A DNA stretch of 64,000 nt from Allocoleopsis franciscana PCC 7113 (GTDB taxonomy: Bacteria; Cyanobacteriota; Cyanobacteriia; Cyanobacteriales; Coleofasciculaceae). The stretch spans positions 6,598,001 to 6,662,000 of the forward strand of contig NC_019738.1 of NCBI RefSeq assembly GCF_000317515.1, read 5' to 3'. The notes under the pieces were generated by a model. It was not told where the DNA came from, did not search any database, and saw only the letters and a program-made list of their open reading frames with translations. This document shows, one piece after another, positions 45,637 to 55,678 of the stretch; positions within the stretch are counted from its first letter, which is position 1; each line of letters starts with the position of its first letter. The translations under genes and the position numbers were made by a program.

Positions 45637-46995
45637 ATGAAAAACATTGAAGAGCTTGTTGAATTTGCGCTCCAGTTAGTGGCTACAGAAACAGGATTTT
45701 CACTGAGCTATATTCAGAAGGTAATTCTGAAAGAATCTTTAGTTGAAAACAAAAAGACATACGCTAAAATTGCAGAAGAAAATAACTACTCTGAAAACTA
45801 TATTAAGTTCACAGTTGCGCCTAGACTATGGCACTTGCTTTCACAAGCGCTCGGCGAAAAAGTTAACAAAACGAATTTCCTGACGTTGCTACAACAACAG
45901 TTAGAAAAATTCACTTCTCAGGATAATTCTCAGACGACCGAAACAACAGCAGCAATACCAACAACGGGATTGACGACGAAACGTTACGTTTTAGAATCTC
46001 CTGAAGGACAGGTTCCCCTTGCTTCTGAGCTGTACATTGAGCGCCCGACTATCGAACAAACCTGTTATCAAGAAATTCTCCAACCTCATGCATTCATTCG
46101 CATCAAAGCACCTCGAAAGATGGGGAAAACTTCGCTGATTGCACGAATTCTGGATTATGGGAGCAGTCAGAATTACCACGCCGTGCGACTCAGCTTATAT
46201 GGCGCTGGAACACAGGTGCTTGCTTCGAGCGATCGCTTCTTACGCTGGTTTTGTACCAATGTCACTGGGCAGTTGGGTATGGAATCTAGATTAAATGACT
46301 ACTGGGACGAGGATATGGGAGCTTTGATTAACAGCACGATTTATTTTCAGGGCTATCTCCTTAAGGAACTCTCTAACCCTATCGTTTTAGCACTCGATGG
46401 CGTAGATCAATTATTTGAGTACCCAGAACTTGCTAGTGATTTTTTCGTCCTGTTGCGTTCCTGGTATGAGGAAACAAAAGACATTTCAGTGTGGCAGAAG
46501 TTACGAGTTGCGATCGCTCATGCCGTTGAAGTTTACATTCCCTTACCCACCCATCGCTCTCCGTTTAATGTAGGATTGGCGATCGAACTACCGAGTTTTA
46601 ACCAAAAACAGGTGCAAGATTTAGCCGAACGTCACGAACTTCAACTCACACAGCCTGAGCTTGAGAAGTTAATGAAGCTCACGGGTGGCTTTCCGTACTT
46701 AATCCGATTGGCATTGTATCAAAGTGCTAGATTGAAGATTCCCATGCAAACGCTACTGCAAGATGCTACGAAGAATACTGGAATCTATCAACAACATCTT
46801 CAGTCTCAGTTATGGAACATTCAACAACATCCTAAATTAGCTGAGGCATTTCAACAGGTTTTAATGGCTCCAACTCAGTTAGAGGTTGAGGTGGCATATA
46901 AGTCAAAAAGTTTAGGATTAGTGCATCTTATCGAGAATCAAGCAACTGTTAGCTGTGAGTTATATCGAGAGTACTTCCACAATTATTTTTTTTAA
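45637..46995 (+). CDS. vMAP-type HTH fused to AAA-like ATPase
   Basis: Four hundred and fifty-two residues. The first 90 form the helix-turn-helix found at the N-terminus of vWA-MoxR-associated proteins ('TYAKIAEENNYSENYIK', 'LWHLLSQALGEKVNKTNF'). After a Thr-rich linker comes an AAA-like (AAA_35/STAND-related) domain: Walker A 'APRKMGKTSLIA' (~158-169), Walker B 'PIVLALDGVDQLF' (~245-257), and a C-terminal winged helix-like part. No effector domain is fused. These NTPases are common in multicellular cyanobacteria, and are suspected to serve in regulation or biological conflict. Start ATG 45637. Confidence 0.82.
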   Translation: MKNIEELVEFALQLVATETGFSLSYIQKVILKESLVENKKTYAKIAEENNYSENYIKFTVAPRLWHLLSQALGEKVNKTNFLTLLQQQLEKFTSQDNSQTTETTAAIPTTGLTTKRYVLESPEGQVPLASELYIERPTIEQTCYQEILQPHAFIRIKAPRKMGKTSLIARILDYGSSQNYHAVRLSLYGAGTQVLASSDRFLRWFCTNVTGQLGMESRLNDYWDEDMGALINSTIYFQGYLLKELSNPIVLALDGVDQLFEYPELASDFFVLLRSWYEETKDISVWQKLRVAIAHAVEVYIPLPTHRSPFNVGLAIELPSFNQKQVQDLAERHELQLTQPELEKLMKLTGGFPYLIRLALYQSARLKIPMQTLLQDATKNTGIYQQHLQSQLWNIQQHPKLAEAFQQVLMAPTQLEVEVAYKSKSLGLVHLIENQATVSCELYREYFHNYFF

Positions 46996-47164
46996 TTCTT
47001 GAGCAGCATTATCCTTAATTTCATCGCCAAGATGCCTATTACCTTCCTCAGCCTCTATAATACAGTTAAAAAGCTTACTTTACAAGCAATATCCCTTCTG
47101 CCTCCAGCTCAAGAGCCTCCTGCCTTCTTGCACTAGGTGGACAACAGCTTACTGCGTTTTTCGT

Positions 47165-48322
47165 TTATTGAACTGTATCGATGATTCCTGCAAACTGGTT
47201 TGGAGCATTTATGGGGAACTGCGAAATGTGAGTTCTAAATTCCACATGGAGGGTATCTATACCCTCTTTCTCCAAGATAGCTAATATCGCTAAATTCAAT
47301 TCTCCACAAGTGTAATTATATAAATCTAGATTATTATTGAATACTCGAATATTAATAACACGGGCATTCTGAGCGAGTCCGTCTAACCAAACCATACATT
47401 TATCATTTAAGGAATCAATAGACTTAGGTAAATTGCGAATAGCATCACAAATTTTAGAAGTTTTTGCTGCCGAAATACTATCAAGTTTGAGAGTAAGATT
47501 TATGCCAAATGACTGCTCATGACCAGGGTTTTGTGACCAATTTTCGACAATTCCAGTAATCATTTTAGAATTAGGCACCTTTTTTATAGAATCCCATTTT
47601 GCTAGACGAAGCTTTGTAGTTCTGATGCCAATTTCTAAAACTTCAATGGTACTATCTATTCCTTCTATAATTACCCAGTCACCAGGTCGATATATATTAT
47701 CAGTGTAAATAACAATGGTACAAAACCAGTCATAGATTATCTCTTTGAGCAATAAACCGAAGGTGATTCCCGCTCCACCTAACAGACCCACTAGCGCACC
47801 GATAGATGCTCCTAAAAATACTTCACTAGCTTTTAACAATACAACAGCGATCGCTACCGTCCTAAGCAAACGAGGAATGTAGGGTATAAGCAAGTCATCT
47901 AGTTCGGTTGTGGTGTTCAGTGCCAGTTTGTAGAGTACCTCACCCAACAGGGGAGAGGCGCGGTAAATAATATATGCCACAGCAACAATAGCACTCAGAT
48001 TAAGAACCTTACCTAGCATGTTGCTCACTTGAGGCTGGATATTCTCTGCCAAAATCAGTTGCACTATCCAAAGTCCAACTAGAAAAATCAACCACCCTAA
48101 CGGTTGCTCCAGAATCTCTACTAACTCATTATCCAATGTAGTATTCGTTCCGTTAGTAAAATTCTTGATTCTTGGGATGACTAATGAATAAAACAATCCT
48201 CTCAACAACTGGGTGAGGATGATAATGGTAATGATAATAACTATTGTAGTCAGAGGTAGGTCTGCACTAGTGATGTTTGAATGAAGTAGAGTTGCCTTAA
48301 TCTGTTCCAAAATATTTTCCAT
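47165..48322 (-). CDS. MscS-family mechanosensitive ion channel
   Basis: Three hundred and eighty-five residues from ATG 48322; a TTG seven codons upstream is less likely. Four hydrophobic segments, then the pore-like helix 'GASIGALVGLLGGAGITFGLLLKE' split over TM3, the beta domain ('RPGDWVIIEGIDSTIEVLEIG', 'TTKLRLAKWD', 'VPNSKMITGIVENWSQ') and a C-terminal alpha/beta domain. It releases ions under osmotic downshock. It lacks the cNMP-like domain of the other MscS gene in this window. Convergent with the AAA gene. Confidence 0.85.
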   Translation of the reverse strand: MENILEQIKATLLHSNITSADLPLTTIVIIITIIILTQLLRGLFYSLVIPRIKNFTNGTNTTLDNELVEILEQPLGWLIFLVGLWIVQLILAENIQPQVSNMLGKVLNLSAIVAVAYIIYRASPLLGEVLYKLALNTTTELDDLLIPYIPRLLRTVAIAVVLLKASEVFLGASIGALVGLLGGAGITFGLLLKEIIYDWFCTIVIYTDNIYRPGDWVIIEGIDSTIEVLEIGIRTTKLRLAKWDSIKKVPNSKMITGIVENWSQNPGHEQSFGINLTLKLDSISAAKTSKICDAIRNLPKSIDSLNDKCMVWLDGLAQNARVINIRVFNNNLDLYNYTCGELNLAILAILEKEGIDTLHVEFRTHISQFPINAPNQFAGIIDTVQ

Positions 48323-48731
48323 GTAATAACTAAATTTCAACAATAAGGGCTGGATAAAATAGGCAATAAATAGATGAAGTTAATTTTAAATATCAAGTTT
48401 TGAATTGGGTATATCCTGACATAAATTATTCCTTAAATGATATCTGGGTACTGAATTATTTTAATTTATTGGGTAATTCCGTTGTTTCAGGTTACTTTTT
48501 TATAATCTACTATCCTATTTAGAGTTGATTAATTTAGAGTTGATTAATTTTATAGCTTCTTTGCTTAAAGAAAAGCAAGTTGGAAAAGTCGGAATTCACA
48601 GATATAAGTAAAGGCTTTTATAAATTATTTAGAAAATGAAAAGTAGGGAAGGGAGGAAAGGTAGGGAAATATGATATTTAGAGTTTATAATTAAAAATTA
48701 TTAATTAACTGATTTTAATTATCAACTCCTT
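48323..48731. other. Divergent AT-rich intergenic region
   Basis: No gene. TTTAGAGTTGATTAA is repeated twice in tandem (48518-48532 and 48533-48547). The rest is very AT-rich and presumably carries promoters for both neighbours. Confidence 0.45.
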
Positions 48732-51700
48732 ATGCCCCAAGATAGCTATCAACTCGGCGGCAGTTTAACCATCGATGCACCGAGTTACGTACAGCGACAA
48801 GCCGACTCACAACTGTATCAAGCCCTCAAGCGAGGAGAGTTCTGCTATATCCTCAACTCCCGGCAAATGGGAAAATCCTCACTGCTGGTGCGAACCAAGC
48901 ATCGCCTTGAGCAAGATGGTTTTCTCTGTGCTGCCGTGGATTTGAGTGTGGTAGGCAGCGAACAAATTACTCCACTGCAATGGTACAAGGGGTTTGTCGG
49001 TGACTTATGGCGACAGTTGGGGCTACTGGAAACCTTGAACCTAAAAACTTGGTGGCTTGAACGCAACGATTTGGGTTTATTACAACGACTGCGGTGGTTT
49101 ATTGAAGAATTGCTATTCGTGCAGTTTCCCCAACAACAGTTGTTTATCTTTGTCGATGAAATAGACTCTCTGCTGGGGCTTAACTTTTCGATTGATGACT
49201 TTTTTGCCTTTATTCGCTTCTGTTATAACCAACGGGCAATCAACCCAGAGTATCAACGGATTACCTTTGCCATTTTTGGGGTAGCAACTCCTTCCGATTT
49301 GATTCGAGATAGAACAAAGACACCGTTCAATATTGGGCAAGCAATCGAACTCATTGGGTTTGAGTGGGAGGAAGTGACTCCCTTAATTCAAGGGCTGGAA
49401 AAGACGGTGGAACAACCAGAATCGTTTGTCAGGGCGATTTTAGACTGGACAGCGGGACAACCGTTTTTGACTCAGAAGTTGTGTCATTTAGTCGTGCAAT
49501 TGAGTCAGCGGACAACGGGGGATGGTGGCAAGATGAGTATTCCACCGGGTACAGAATCGTTCTGGATTGAGAACTTAGTCAAAACCCGCATTATTGAACG
49601 TTGGGAATCGCAGGATGAACCGGAACATCTCAGAACGATACGCGATCGCATAGACCGTAATGGTCAGCGGGCTGGGAGAATTCTCGGCATTTATCAACAA
49701 ATTTTGCAAGGGATTGAAATAAATTGTGATGATAGTCGAGAACAGATTGAATTGTTACTCAGTGGCTTGGTCGTTAGGCACGAGGGAATATTAAAGGTAA
49801 AAAATCGCATCTATCAACAAGTATTTAATCTGCAATGGGTTGAAAAAAAATTAACGGCACTGCGTCCTTACTCGCAAGCGTTTGATGCTTGGGTAGCTTC
49901 AGGGCAAAAAGATGAATCGCGACTGTTGCGCGGACAAGCTTTAAAAGACGCTTCCTACTGGGCACAGGGCAAAAGTTTAAGCGATTTAGACTATCAGTTT
50001 TTAGCAGATAGCCAAGAAGTAGATAGCCTTGAATTGCAATTATTTTTAGAAGCAGAACGTCTTAAAGAAGTAGAAGCTAGGCTAGCCCTCAAGAAAAAAA
50101 GTGCTAAACGCCAAGCTTATCTAATTGCTGGGCTTTCATTCGCTTTAGTAAATGCGATCGCAGCAGGAATCTTCGCTTTCTCCCAGTACCAGAAAGCCCT
50201 CCTCAGCCAACGCAATGAGCAAATCGAAAAAATTCAAAAGATGGCTAGATATTCTGAAGCCCTCTTTGCCTTAGATAAAAGGTTAGATGCTTTAATTGAA
50301 GCGCTCAAGGCCAGAAGAGAACTTAAACACTTAGCACCAACCGACCCCCAAACAGAAGCAATGGTGGAGTTAGCTTTGCGACTGTCAATTTATGGAGCTG
50401 CTGAATTTAACCGCTTTTCAGGTTATGCCTCCGTCAATAACGCATTAGATGTTAGTTCTGATGGCGAGATGATTGCTGTGGCAACAATCGGAAATGGTGT
50501 CCAAATTTGGCAGCGCGATGGTAGGTTGCTGGGTATCTTTAAAGGATATCTTGGCCCAGTTATAGGTGTAGCCATCAGCCCCAACAGTCAGCTCATTGCT
50601 TCATCAAACGGAGACACAACCGTCAAACTCTGGCAACGTGACGGCACTCTCGTAAAAACGTTGACAGGGTTTAAAGCTGCAACTGGCAAAGTCAAGTTTA
50701 GTCCTGACGGAAAACTGATTGTTGCCTCCAGTGGGGACGGTACGATAAAACTCTGGCACGTCGATGGCAGATTGCTCAAGACCTTGAAGCATGGCGTGAT
50801 CGTTACACCAGTAGTTTTTAGCCCCGATGGAAAGTTGATGGCTTCGGCTGCTGACGACGGCACTTTAAAACTTTGGCAGCCCGATGGCACATTGCTGAAA
50901 ACACTTTCAGATATTCCATCTCCTGTTTTCTCAATTGCCTTTAGTCCTGACAGCAAAACCTTGGCAACCGGCAATGGAGACGGGAAGGTGCAACTATGGC
51001 AGCGTGACGGCAGTTTGTTAAAGACTTTCACTGCACACGATGCGGCAATTAACGCACTAGCGTTCAGCCCGAATGGGCAGATTATCGTCTCTGGCTCTGA
51101 TGACAAGATGGTAAAGTTTTGGAGCCAGGATGGTACTTTGTTGAATGCCATTAAAGGCCATAACAGTACCGTTCAAGATATTGCATTTAGTCCCAACGGC
51201 GATACCCTATTCTCTGCATCTGGGGATGGCACTGTAAAACTGTGGAAATTGCACAATCGGTTGCTGAAAATTCTACGGGGACATACGGCGGGAATTTGGG
51301 GAATCGCTTTTAGTCTTGATGGACAGTTAATCGCTTCATCGAGTTCGAAGGAGACGATCCTCTGGCGCAAAGATGGTATTAGCTATCGGCGCTTAAAAGA
51401 GCCAAGCCCTCGGTTTGGCTCAGTTGCGATCAGTCCAGATAGTCAAACGATCGCAACTGTTGGCACAGACCAATCAATTAAACTTTGGAGGAAAGATGGT
51501 ACATTGCTTCGTAGTCTCAAAGGGCATCAGGGTAATCTTAAGCAAGTCGCTTTTAGCCCTGACGGTAATATGCTTGCATCTTCGAGTAGCGATCGCACAG
51601 TCAAACTTTGGCGGATAGACGGTACCGAAATCGCTACTTTTAGAGGACATACGGCTGGGACTTGGGGAGTTGCTTTTAGTCCCGATGGTTCGTTACTGGC

Positions 51701-52340
51701 ATCGAGCAGTGGCGACAAGACAGTCAAGCTTTGGCGTTTAGCTTCCTCTACACCCTACACCCTACAACGCCACATCCTCCACTTGGGGAAACCTCAAGAC
51801 CGGAGTGGATCGCCCACACCCGGCCCAAAAGGGCTTGGTGAAGATAGCTTATTCAAGACTCTTCAAGGTCATAATAGTGTAGTCATTGGCGTAGCTTTTA
51901 GCCCCAATGGTGAATTGATTGCTTCGGTGAGTGAAGACAGGACGGCTAAACTTTGGAGTCGTGACGGCAAGTTACTGCATACTCTCAAGGGACATAATTC
52001 TGGGATTTGGAGTGTAGCGTTTAGCCCTGACAGCAAGACTTTTGCTACAGGGAGTAATGATGGGATAATTAAACTCTGGAAAAGTAATGGCACATTTATA
52101 ACAAATCTGATTGGACATAGTGCTGGGGTTAAGGGATTAGCTTTTGCTCCTGATGGCAAAACTCTGGCTTCGGCTGCTGAGGACAAAACAGTAATTTTGT
52201 GGAATTTAGAGCAGTCTGTAGAGCTAGATAAGGTAGTAGCAGCGGGTTGCGATTGGGTGCGAGATTATCTGCGGACAAATGTCGAATTGAAGGAGGAAGA
52301 CAGACATTTGTGCGAGAGACGTAGTCTAGCGAGGCGTTAG
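48732..52340 (+). CDS. AAA-like NTPase with WD40 repeats
   Basis: A 1202-residue protein. AAA-like domain ~1-380 with Walker A 'LNSRQMGKSSLLVRT' (~41-55) and Walker B 'QQLFIFVDEIDSLL'. One membrane span near 460-485 ('AYLIAGLSFALVNAIAAGIFAF') and a short coiled coil follow, then about 13 WD40 repeats to residue ~1165, each with the local pattern 'FSPDGKLIAS...TVKLWRRDGTLL'. The C-terminal tail 'AAGCDWVRDYLRTN' is usual in this family. Between two WD repeats, near 51745-51855, there are about 34 residues of unrelated Pro/Gly-rich sequence. Related by its AAA domain to the gene at 45637. Such STAND-like WD40 NTPases may act in signalling or defence; function unproven. Confidence 0.87.
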   Translation: MPQDSYQLGGSLTIDAPSYVQRQADSQLYQALKRGEFCYILNSRQMGKSSLLVRTKHRLEQDGFLCAAVDLSVVGSEQITPLQWYKGFVGDLWRQLGLLETLNLKTWWLERNDLGLLQRLRWFIEELLFVQFPQQQLFIFVDEIDSLLGLNFSIDDFFAFIRFCYNQRAINPEYQRITFAIFGVATPSDLIRDRTKTPFNIGQAIELIGFEWEEVTPLIQGLEKTVEQPESFVRAILDWTAGQPFLTQKLCHLVVQLSQRTTGDGGKMSIPPGTESFWIENLVKTRIIERWESQDEPEHLRTIRDRIDRNGQRAGRILGIYQQILQGIEINCDDSREQIELLLSGLVVRHEGILKVKNRIYQQVFNLQWVEKKLTALRPYSQAFDAWVASGQKDESRLLRGQALKDASYWAQGKSLSDLDYQFLADSQEVDSLELQLFLEAERLKEVEARLALKKKSAKRQAYLIAGLSFALVNAIAAGIFAFSQYQKALLSQRNEQIEKIQKMARYSEALFALDKRLDALIEALKARRELKHLAPTDPQTEAMVELALRLSIYGAAEFNRFSGYASVNNALDVSSDGEMIAVATIGNGVQIWQRDGRLLGIFKGYLGPVIGVAISPNSQLIASSNGDTTVKLWQRDGTLVKTLTGFKAATGKVKFSPDGKLIVASSGDGTIKLWHVDGRLLKTLKHGVIVTPVVFSPDGKLMASAADDGTLKLWQPDGTLLKTLSDIPSPVFSIAFSPDSKTLATGNGDGKVQLWQRDGSLLKTFTAHDAAINALAFSPNGQIIVSGSDDKMVKFWSQDGTLLNAIKGHNSTVQDIAFSPNGDTLFSASGDGTVKLWKLHNRLLKILRGHTAGIWGIAFSLDGQLIASSSSKETILWRKDGISYRRLKEPSPRFGSVAISPDSQTIATVGTDQSIKLWRKDGTLLRSLKGHQGNLKQVAFSPDGNMLASSSSDRTVKLWRIDGTEIATFRGHTAGTWGVAFSPDGSLLASSSGDKTVKLWRLASSTPYTLQRHILHLGKPQDRSGSPTPGPKGLGEDSLFKTLQGHNSVVIGVAFSPNGELIASVSEDRTAKLWSRDGKLLHTLKGHNSGIWSVAFSPDSKTFATGSNDGIIKLWKSNGTFITNLIGHSAGVKGLAFAPDGKTLASAAEDKTVILWNLEQSVELDKVVAAGCDWVRDYLRTNVELKEEDRHLCERRSLARR
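51745..51855. repeat. In-frame insertion of intergenic-type repeat in the WD40 gene
   Basis: The DNA CTACACCCTACACCCTACA, then CCACTTGGGGAAACC and CACACCCGGCCCAAAAGGG, is of the sort seen between cyanobacterial genes. It replaces nothing but lengthens one WD40 linker without breaking the frame. A short related tract (GTGTAGGGTGTAGAGTGTAAGG) lies in the intergenic region near 45594. Confidence 0.6.
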
Positions 52341-52354
52341 TAGGGAATAAATTG

Positions 52355-52471
52355 ACCAATTTAGATGATTGACAAAAGTAACTAATTGTAGTTTTTTGAC
52401 TCACGGCAAGATAACCGTATACAAAGATACCAACTTTATCTATTTTTTGTTGAGCTAAAAAACTGAACAAT
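52355..52471. repeat. Non-coding duplicated segment, copy 1
   Basis: Two blocks, ACCAATTTAGATGATTGACA (from 52355) and ATACCAACTTTATCTATTT (from 52427, continuing to 52471), match copy 2 at 55778-55886 with few differences and similar spacing (72 versus 64 bases between block starts). The copy lies between the WD40 gene and the N-hydroxylase gene. Confidence 0.85.
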
Positions 52472-52593
52472 GTATGGGATAACCAATATACGAAAGAGTT
52501 GCGGCTTGGGAATACAAACATAAATTGACTGACCCGACAAAAAAACAGTATTAAGGTTTTGCAATTGTCAAAATTTTTTCAAAAATGGAATAA

Positions 52594-53892
52594 ATGACTA
52601 ATAATCATTATGATCTAATCGGAGTTGGGATTGGACCCTTTAATTTAGGTTTAGCAGCACTTTGTGAACCCGTAGATCAAATCAATGCTCTATTTCTAGA
52701 ACAAAAACCCCAATTCCAATGGCATCCAGGTTTATTACTTGAAAACACTTCACTTCAAGTCCCATTTCTAGCTGATTTGGTAACAATGGCTGACCCCTGT
52801 AGCCAATTCAGCTTTCTTAACTACCTCAGAGCAAAATCCCGCCTTTACCACTTCTATTTTTTTGAAAAGTTTCATATTCCGCGCCGAGAATACAACCACT
52901 ATTGTCAATGGGTGGCAGAACAACTATCCAGTTGTCGGTTTGGGGAACGAGTAGAAGCCATTACTTGGGAAGAAAATAGACAGGATTTTGCAGTAAAAAC
53001 CAAAAGAGTTGATGGTACTCACTTCACCTATCATTGCCGAAACTTGGTTTTAGGAGTGGGTAGTATACCCCATACCCCAGCTTGCTTCCAAAATGTGCCT
53101 TCAGAGCGGATTTTTCACTCAGCAGAATTTTTGCACAAGCGCGATCGCGCTTATCAATGTCAATCCATCACTGTCATCGGTTCAGGGCAAAGTGCAGCAG
53201 AGGTTTTTTACGAACTGTTGCAAGCTCAGGAAACATACGGTTATCGTCTTAGCTGGCATACTCGTTCCCAAGGCTTTTTCCCAATGGAATACTCCAAATT
53301 GGGATTAGAGCATTTTTCTCCCGATTATATCCACTATTTCCACAGCCTACCCCAAGACAAGCGCGATCAATTGCTAGCAGGGCAAGATTTGCTTTACAAA
53401 GGAATTAGCTTCAGCACCATTGCTAATATATACGATCTGCTGTACGAGCGTTCTGTTGCAGACAATTATCCTGACGTACAGTTAGCATCTGCGATGGAAG
53501 TGAAGGAAGTGGAAAAAGCAGGTAATGGCTATCGTTTAGTCTATCGACACCTGCATCAGAATCAGCCCTATACTCATGAAACCGACTGTATCATTCTTGC
53601 CACTGGATACCACGACAAAATTCCCGATTGTATTGCAAATATCAGCCATCTAATTCAGTGGGACGAACAGAAGCGATACATTGTTAATCTTGACTATCGC
53701 CTTGCTCTCACCCAAGACATTCCCAATCAAATTTTTGTACAGAATGGCGACTTACACACTCACGGCATCGGCGCATCAGATTTGGGATTGGGCGCTTACT
53801 GCAACTCTGTAATTATTAACACTTTGGTAGGGCGAAGCGTCTATCCTGTGCAACAGCGCAACGTATTTCAGCAGTTTGGTACTCTAACATGA
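52594..53892 (+). CDS. Lysine/ornithine N-monooxygenase (IucD/SidA family)
   Basis: Four hundred and thirty-two residues. FAD motif 'LIGVGIGPFNLGLAAL' at the N-terminus, the family signature 'LVTMADPCSQFSFLNYL', NADPH motif 'TVIGSGQSAAEVFYELL', and the late 'DCIILATGYH' and 'GIGASDLGLGAYCNSVI'. These flavoenzymes hydroxylate the side-chain amine of lysine, ornithine or a diamine, the first step to hydroxamate siderophores. It is closer in its motifs to IucD/AlcA than to PvdA, but the substrate cannot be fixed. No siderophore synthetase lies in this window. The next gene is a MATE exporter on the same strand. Confidence 0.9.
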   Translation: MTNNHYDLIGVGIGPFNLGLAALCEPVDQINALFLEQKPQFQWHPGLLLENTSLQVPFLADLVTMADPCSQFSFLNYLRAKSRLYHFYFFEKFHIPRREYNHYCQWVAEQLSSCRFGERVEAITWEENRQDFAVKTKRVDGTHFTYHCRNLVLGVGSIPHTPACFQNVPSERIFHSAEFLHKRDRAYQCQSITVIGSGQSAAEVFYELLQAQETYGYRLSWHTRSQGFFPMEYSKLGLEHFSPDYIHYFHSLPQDKRDQLLAGQDLLYKGISFSTIANIYDLLYERSVADNYPDVQLASAMEVKEVEKAGNGYRLVYRHLHQNQPYTHETDCIILATGYHDKIPDCIANISHLIQWDEQKRYIVNLDYRLALTQDIPNQIFVQNGDLHTHGIGASDLGLGAYCNSVIINTLVGRSVYPVQQRNVFQQFGTLT

Positions 53893-54250
53893 ATTGACGA
53901 CAGTTATAGAACTTAGGCTTACCAAAACCTTCCGGTGTTTTGTACCAGTTCCGTAAGTTCTGTGATTTATAGTTTTAGCGTTAGTTTCTGTATGGATGCT
54001 ATCAAAACAGCATTACCTTCCCAAGCAGGTGAAGAAGCAGCTTTTGAATAAATGAGTAGCTTGTTTCATTTCACAATTTAGGTAACAACGCATCTTTGAT
54101 GTATTTTGTAATGACAAAATAATTCGTAATTACGAACTACGAATTACGAACAAAATTAACAATTATTTCATTCAGAATACAAGCCCCTCAATTCATTTAT
54201 GGAGAACACTTGATAGCGCAGCATCAATATTCAAGCTCCATTATTCATTT
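53893..54250. other. Intergenic region with palindromic repeats
   Basis: Contains AATTCGTAATTACGAACTAC followed by GAATTACGAA (54121-54150), an imperfect palindrome of a type scattered in cyanobacterial genomes, and ATTCATTTATGGAG at 54191 and again at 54243. The second copy contains the ATG used as the start of the MATE gene. An imperfect stem (GAACTTA/TAAGTTC, about 53910-53960) follows the hydroxylase stop. Confidence 0.5.
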
Positions 54251-55678
54251 ATGGAGTTTAATTCAGAATTCCGAATTAATAATTACGAATTGGAGCGCAG
54301 CGACTTGACCTCAATCTCGATTCCAACTCTCCGAACAGAAGTCAAAGAATTTTTACACCTTGCGGTTCCTCTAGCCAGTGCCCAAGTCGCCCAATCCCTT
54401 GTCGGGTTTGTAGATACCGTAATGATGGGGCATTTAGGATGGGAAACTCTGGCTGCCGGTGGATTAGCATCTATCACATTTACCACCCTGCTACAAACTG
54501 CAACTGGCATGGTTATGGGAGTCAGTCCTCTTGTAGCAAAGGCTTACGGAGCAGGTGACAAACTACGGATTAAGCAGGTGGTACGTCAGGGATTGTGGCT
54601 ATCACTGGTGTTAGCCGTTCCTATGATGCTGCTGATTGGACATCTGGATAAGCTTATGCTTCAGCTTGGACAAGTTTCTGCGACTGTCACATTGGCAGAT
54701 ACTTATCTAGATATCATGCTTTGGGCAATGTTTCCAGTCTTGGGTTTTGCTGTACTCAGAGGGTTGGTATCGGGTGTGTCGCAAGCTCGTCCCATTATGG
54801 CGATCGTTATTGGAGGAACCCTCTTCAATATTGTAGGGAATTACATCTTGGGTTATGGCAAACTTGGATTTCCTAAACTGGGACTGACAGGTTTGGCGTT
54901 AGCGAGTACCGCTACCTTCTGGGGTATGTTCCTGGCATTAGCTCTCTACATTCTGATTCATCCTCAATTGAAATCATTACGCATCTTTCAAACCATAGAT
55001 TGGCTAAAGCCGTCCCTGATCAGGGAGTTGCTATGGATTGGTGCACCCATCGGAATTTCTGCTGCCCTAGAATTTGGGCAAGTGAATGCAGTTACTTACA
55101 TGATGGGCACATTGGGAACTGATGTGCTGGCAGCGCACCAAATTGTTTTCCAAACGGGACTGATTAACTTCATGCTACCGCTAGGAATGTCCTATGCCGC
55201 GACAGTTCGAGTGGGACAGTGGCTCGGAAAACAAAATCTGGAAGGCGTACAAAAAGCGGGGTACGTTAGTATGTTTTTCGGAGGTGGGGTTATGGTACTA
55301 ATGGCAATTACACTAATTACCTTCTCCCGGCAAGTCATTGGGCTGTATTTAGATGTTAATGACCTAGCGAATGCTAGCATTGTTGCCATTGCCATGCCCA
55401 TGTTTACAGTTGTGGCAGTACAGCTAATCTTTGAAGGAGTACAACGAACCGCTTATGGGGCGCTGCAAGGATTGCAGGATACTCGTGTGCCAATGCTGCT
55501 AGGCTTCTTAGCCTTCTGGGGAGCTGGATTGCTCAGTAGCTATATGTTGGGATACTCCTTTAATCTAGGTGGCATGGGCTTGTTGATCGGGGAGGTAATG
55601 GGTATAGCAACTGCCGCAGGATTTTTTATCTGGCGGTTTCGCCAACTCATCTCAAAGTACACCACCTTTGATTGTTAG
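54251..55678 (+). CDS. MATE-family efflux transporter
   Basis: Four hundred and seventy-five residues, twelve membrane helices in two MatE halves. The first half starts 'FLHLAVPLASAQVAQSLVGFVDTVMMGHLGW' (split by helix 1), with 'GVSPLVAKAYGAGD'; the second has 'ELLWIGAPIGISAALEFG' and 'AAHQIVFQTGLINFMLPLG'. It exports cationic drugs or metabolites against Na+ or H+. The first ~17 residues ('FNSEFRINNYELERSD') are encoded by a repeat-like AATTC/GAATT tract and are probably not part of the ancestral protein; TTG 54305 is a possible original start. It follows the N-hydroxylase and may export its product. Confidence 0.9.
   Translation: MEFNSEFRINNYELERSDLTSISIPTLRTEVKEFLHLAVPLASAQVAQSLVGFVDTVMMGHLGWETLAAGGLASITFTTLLQTATGMVMGVSPLVAKAYGAGDKLRIKQVVRQGLWLSLVLAVPMMLLIGHLDKLMLQLGQVSATVTLADTYLDIMLWAMFPVLGFAVLRGLVSGVSQARPIMAIVIGGTLFNIVGNYILGYGKLGFPKLGLTGLALASTATFWGMFLALALYILIHPQLKSLRIFQTIDWLKPSLIRELLWIGAPIGISAALEFGQVNAVTYMMGTLGTDVLAAHQIVFQTGLINFMLPLGMSYAATVRVGQWLGKQNLEGVQKAGYVSMFFGGGVMVLMAITLITFSRQVIGLYLDVNDLANASIVAIAMPMFTVVAVQLIFEGVQRTAYGALQGLQDTRVPMLLGFLAFWGAGLLSSYMLGYSFNLGGMGLLIGEVMGIATAAGFFIWRFRQLISKYTTFDC

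Noticed and set aside
50588-51151. 187-codon minus-strand frame in the WD40 gene
   Set aside because: Periodic antisense shadow of the WD40 repeats.
52594-53892. N-hydroxylase as proof of a siderophore cluster
   Set aside because: No NIS or NRPS synthetase, receptor or transporter of siderophore type is in the window.
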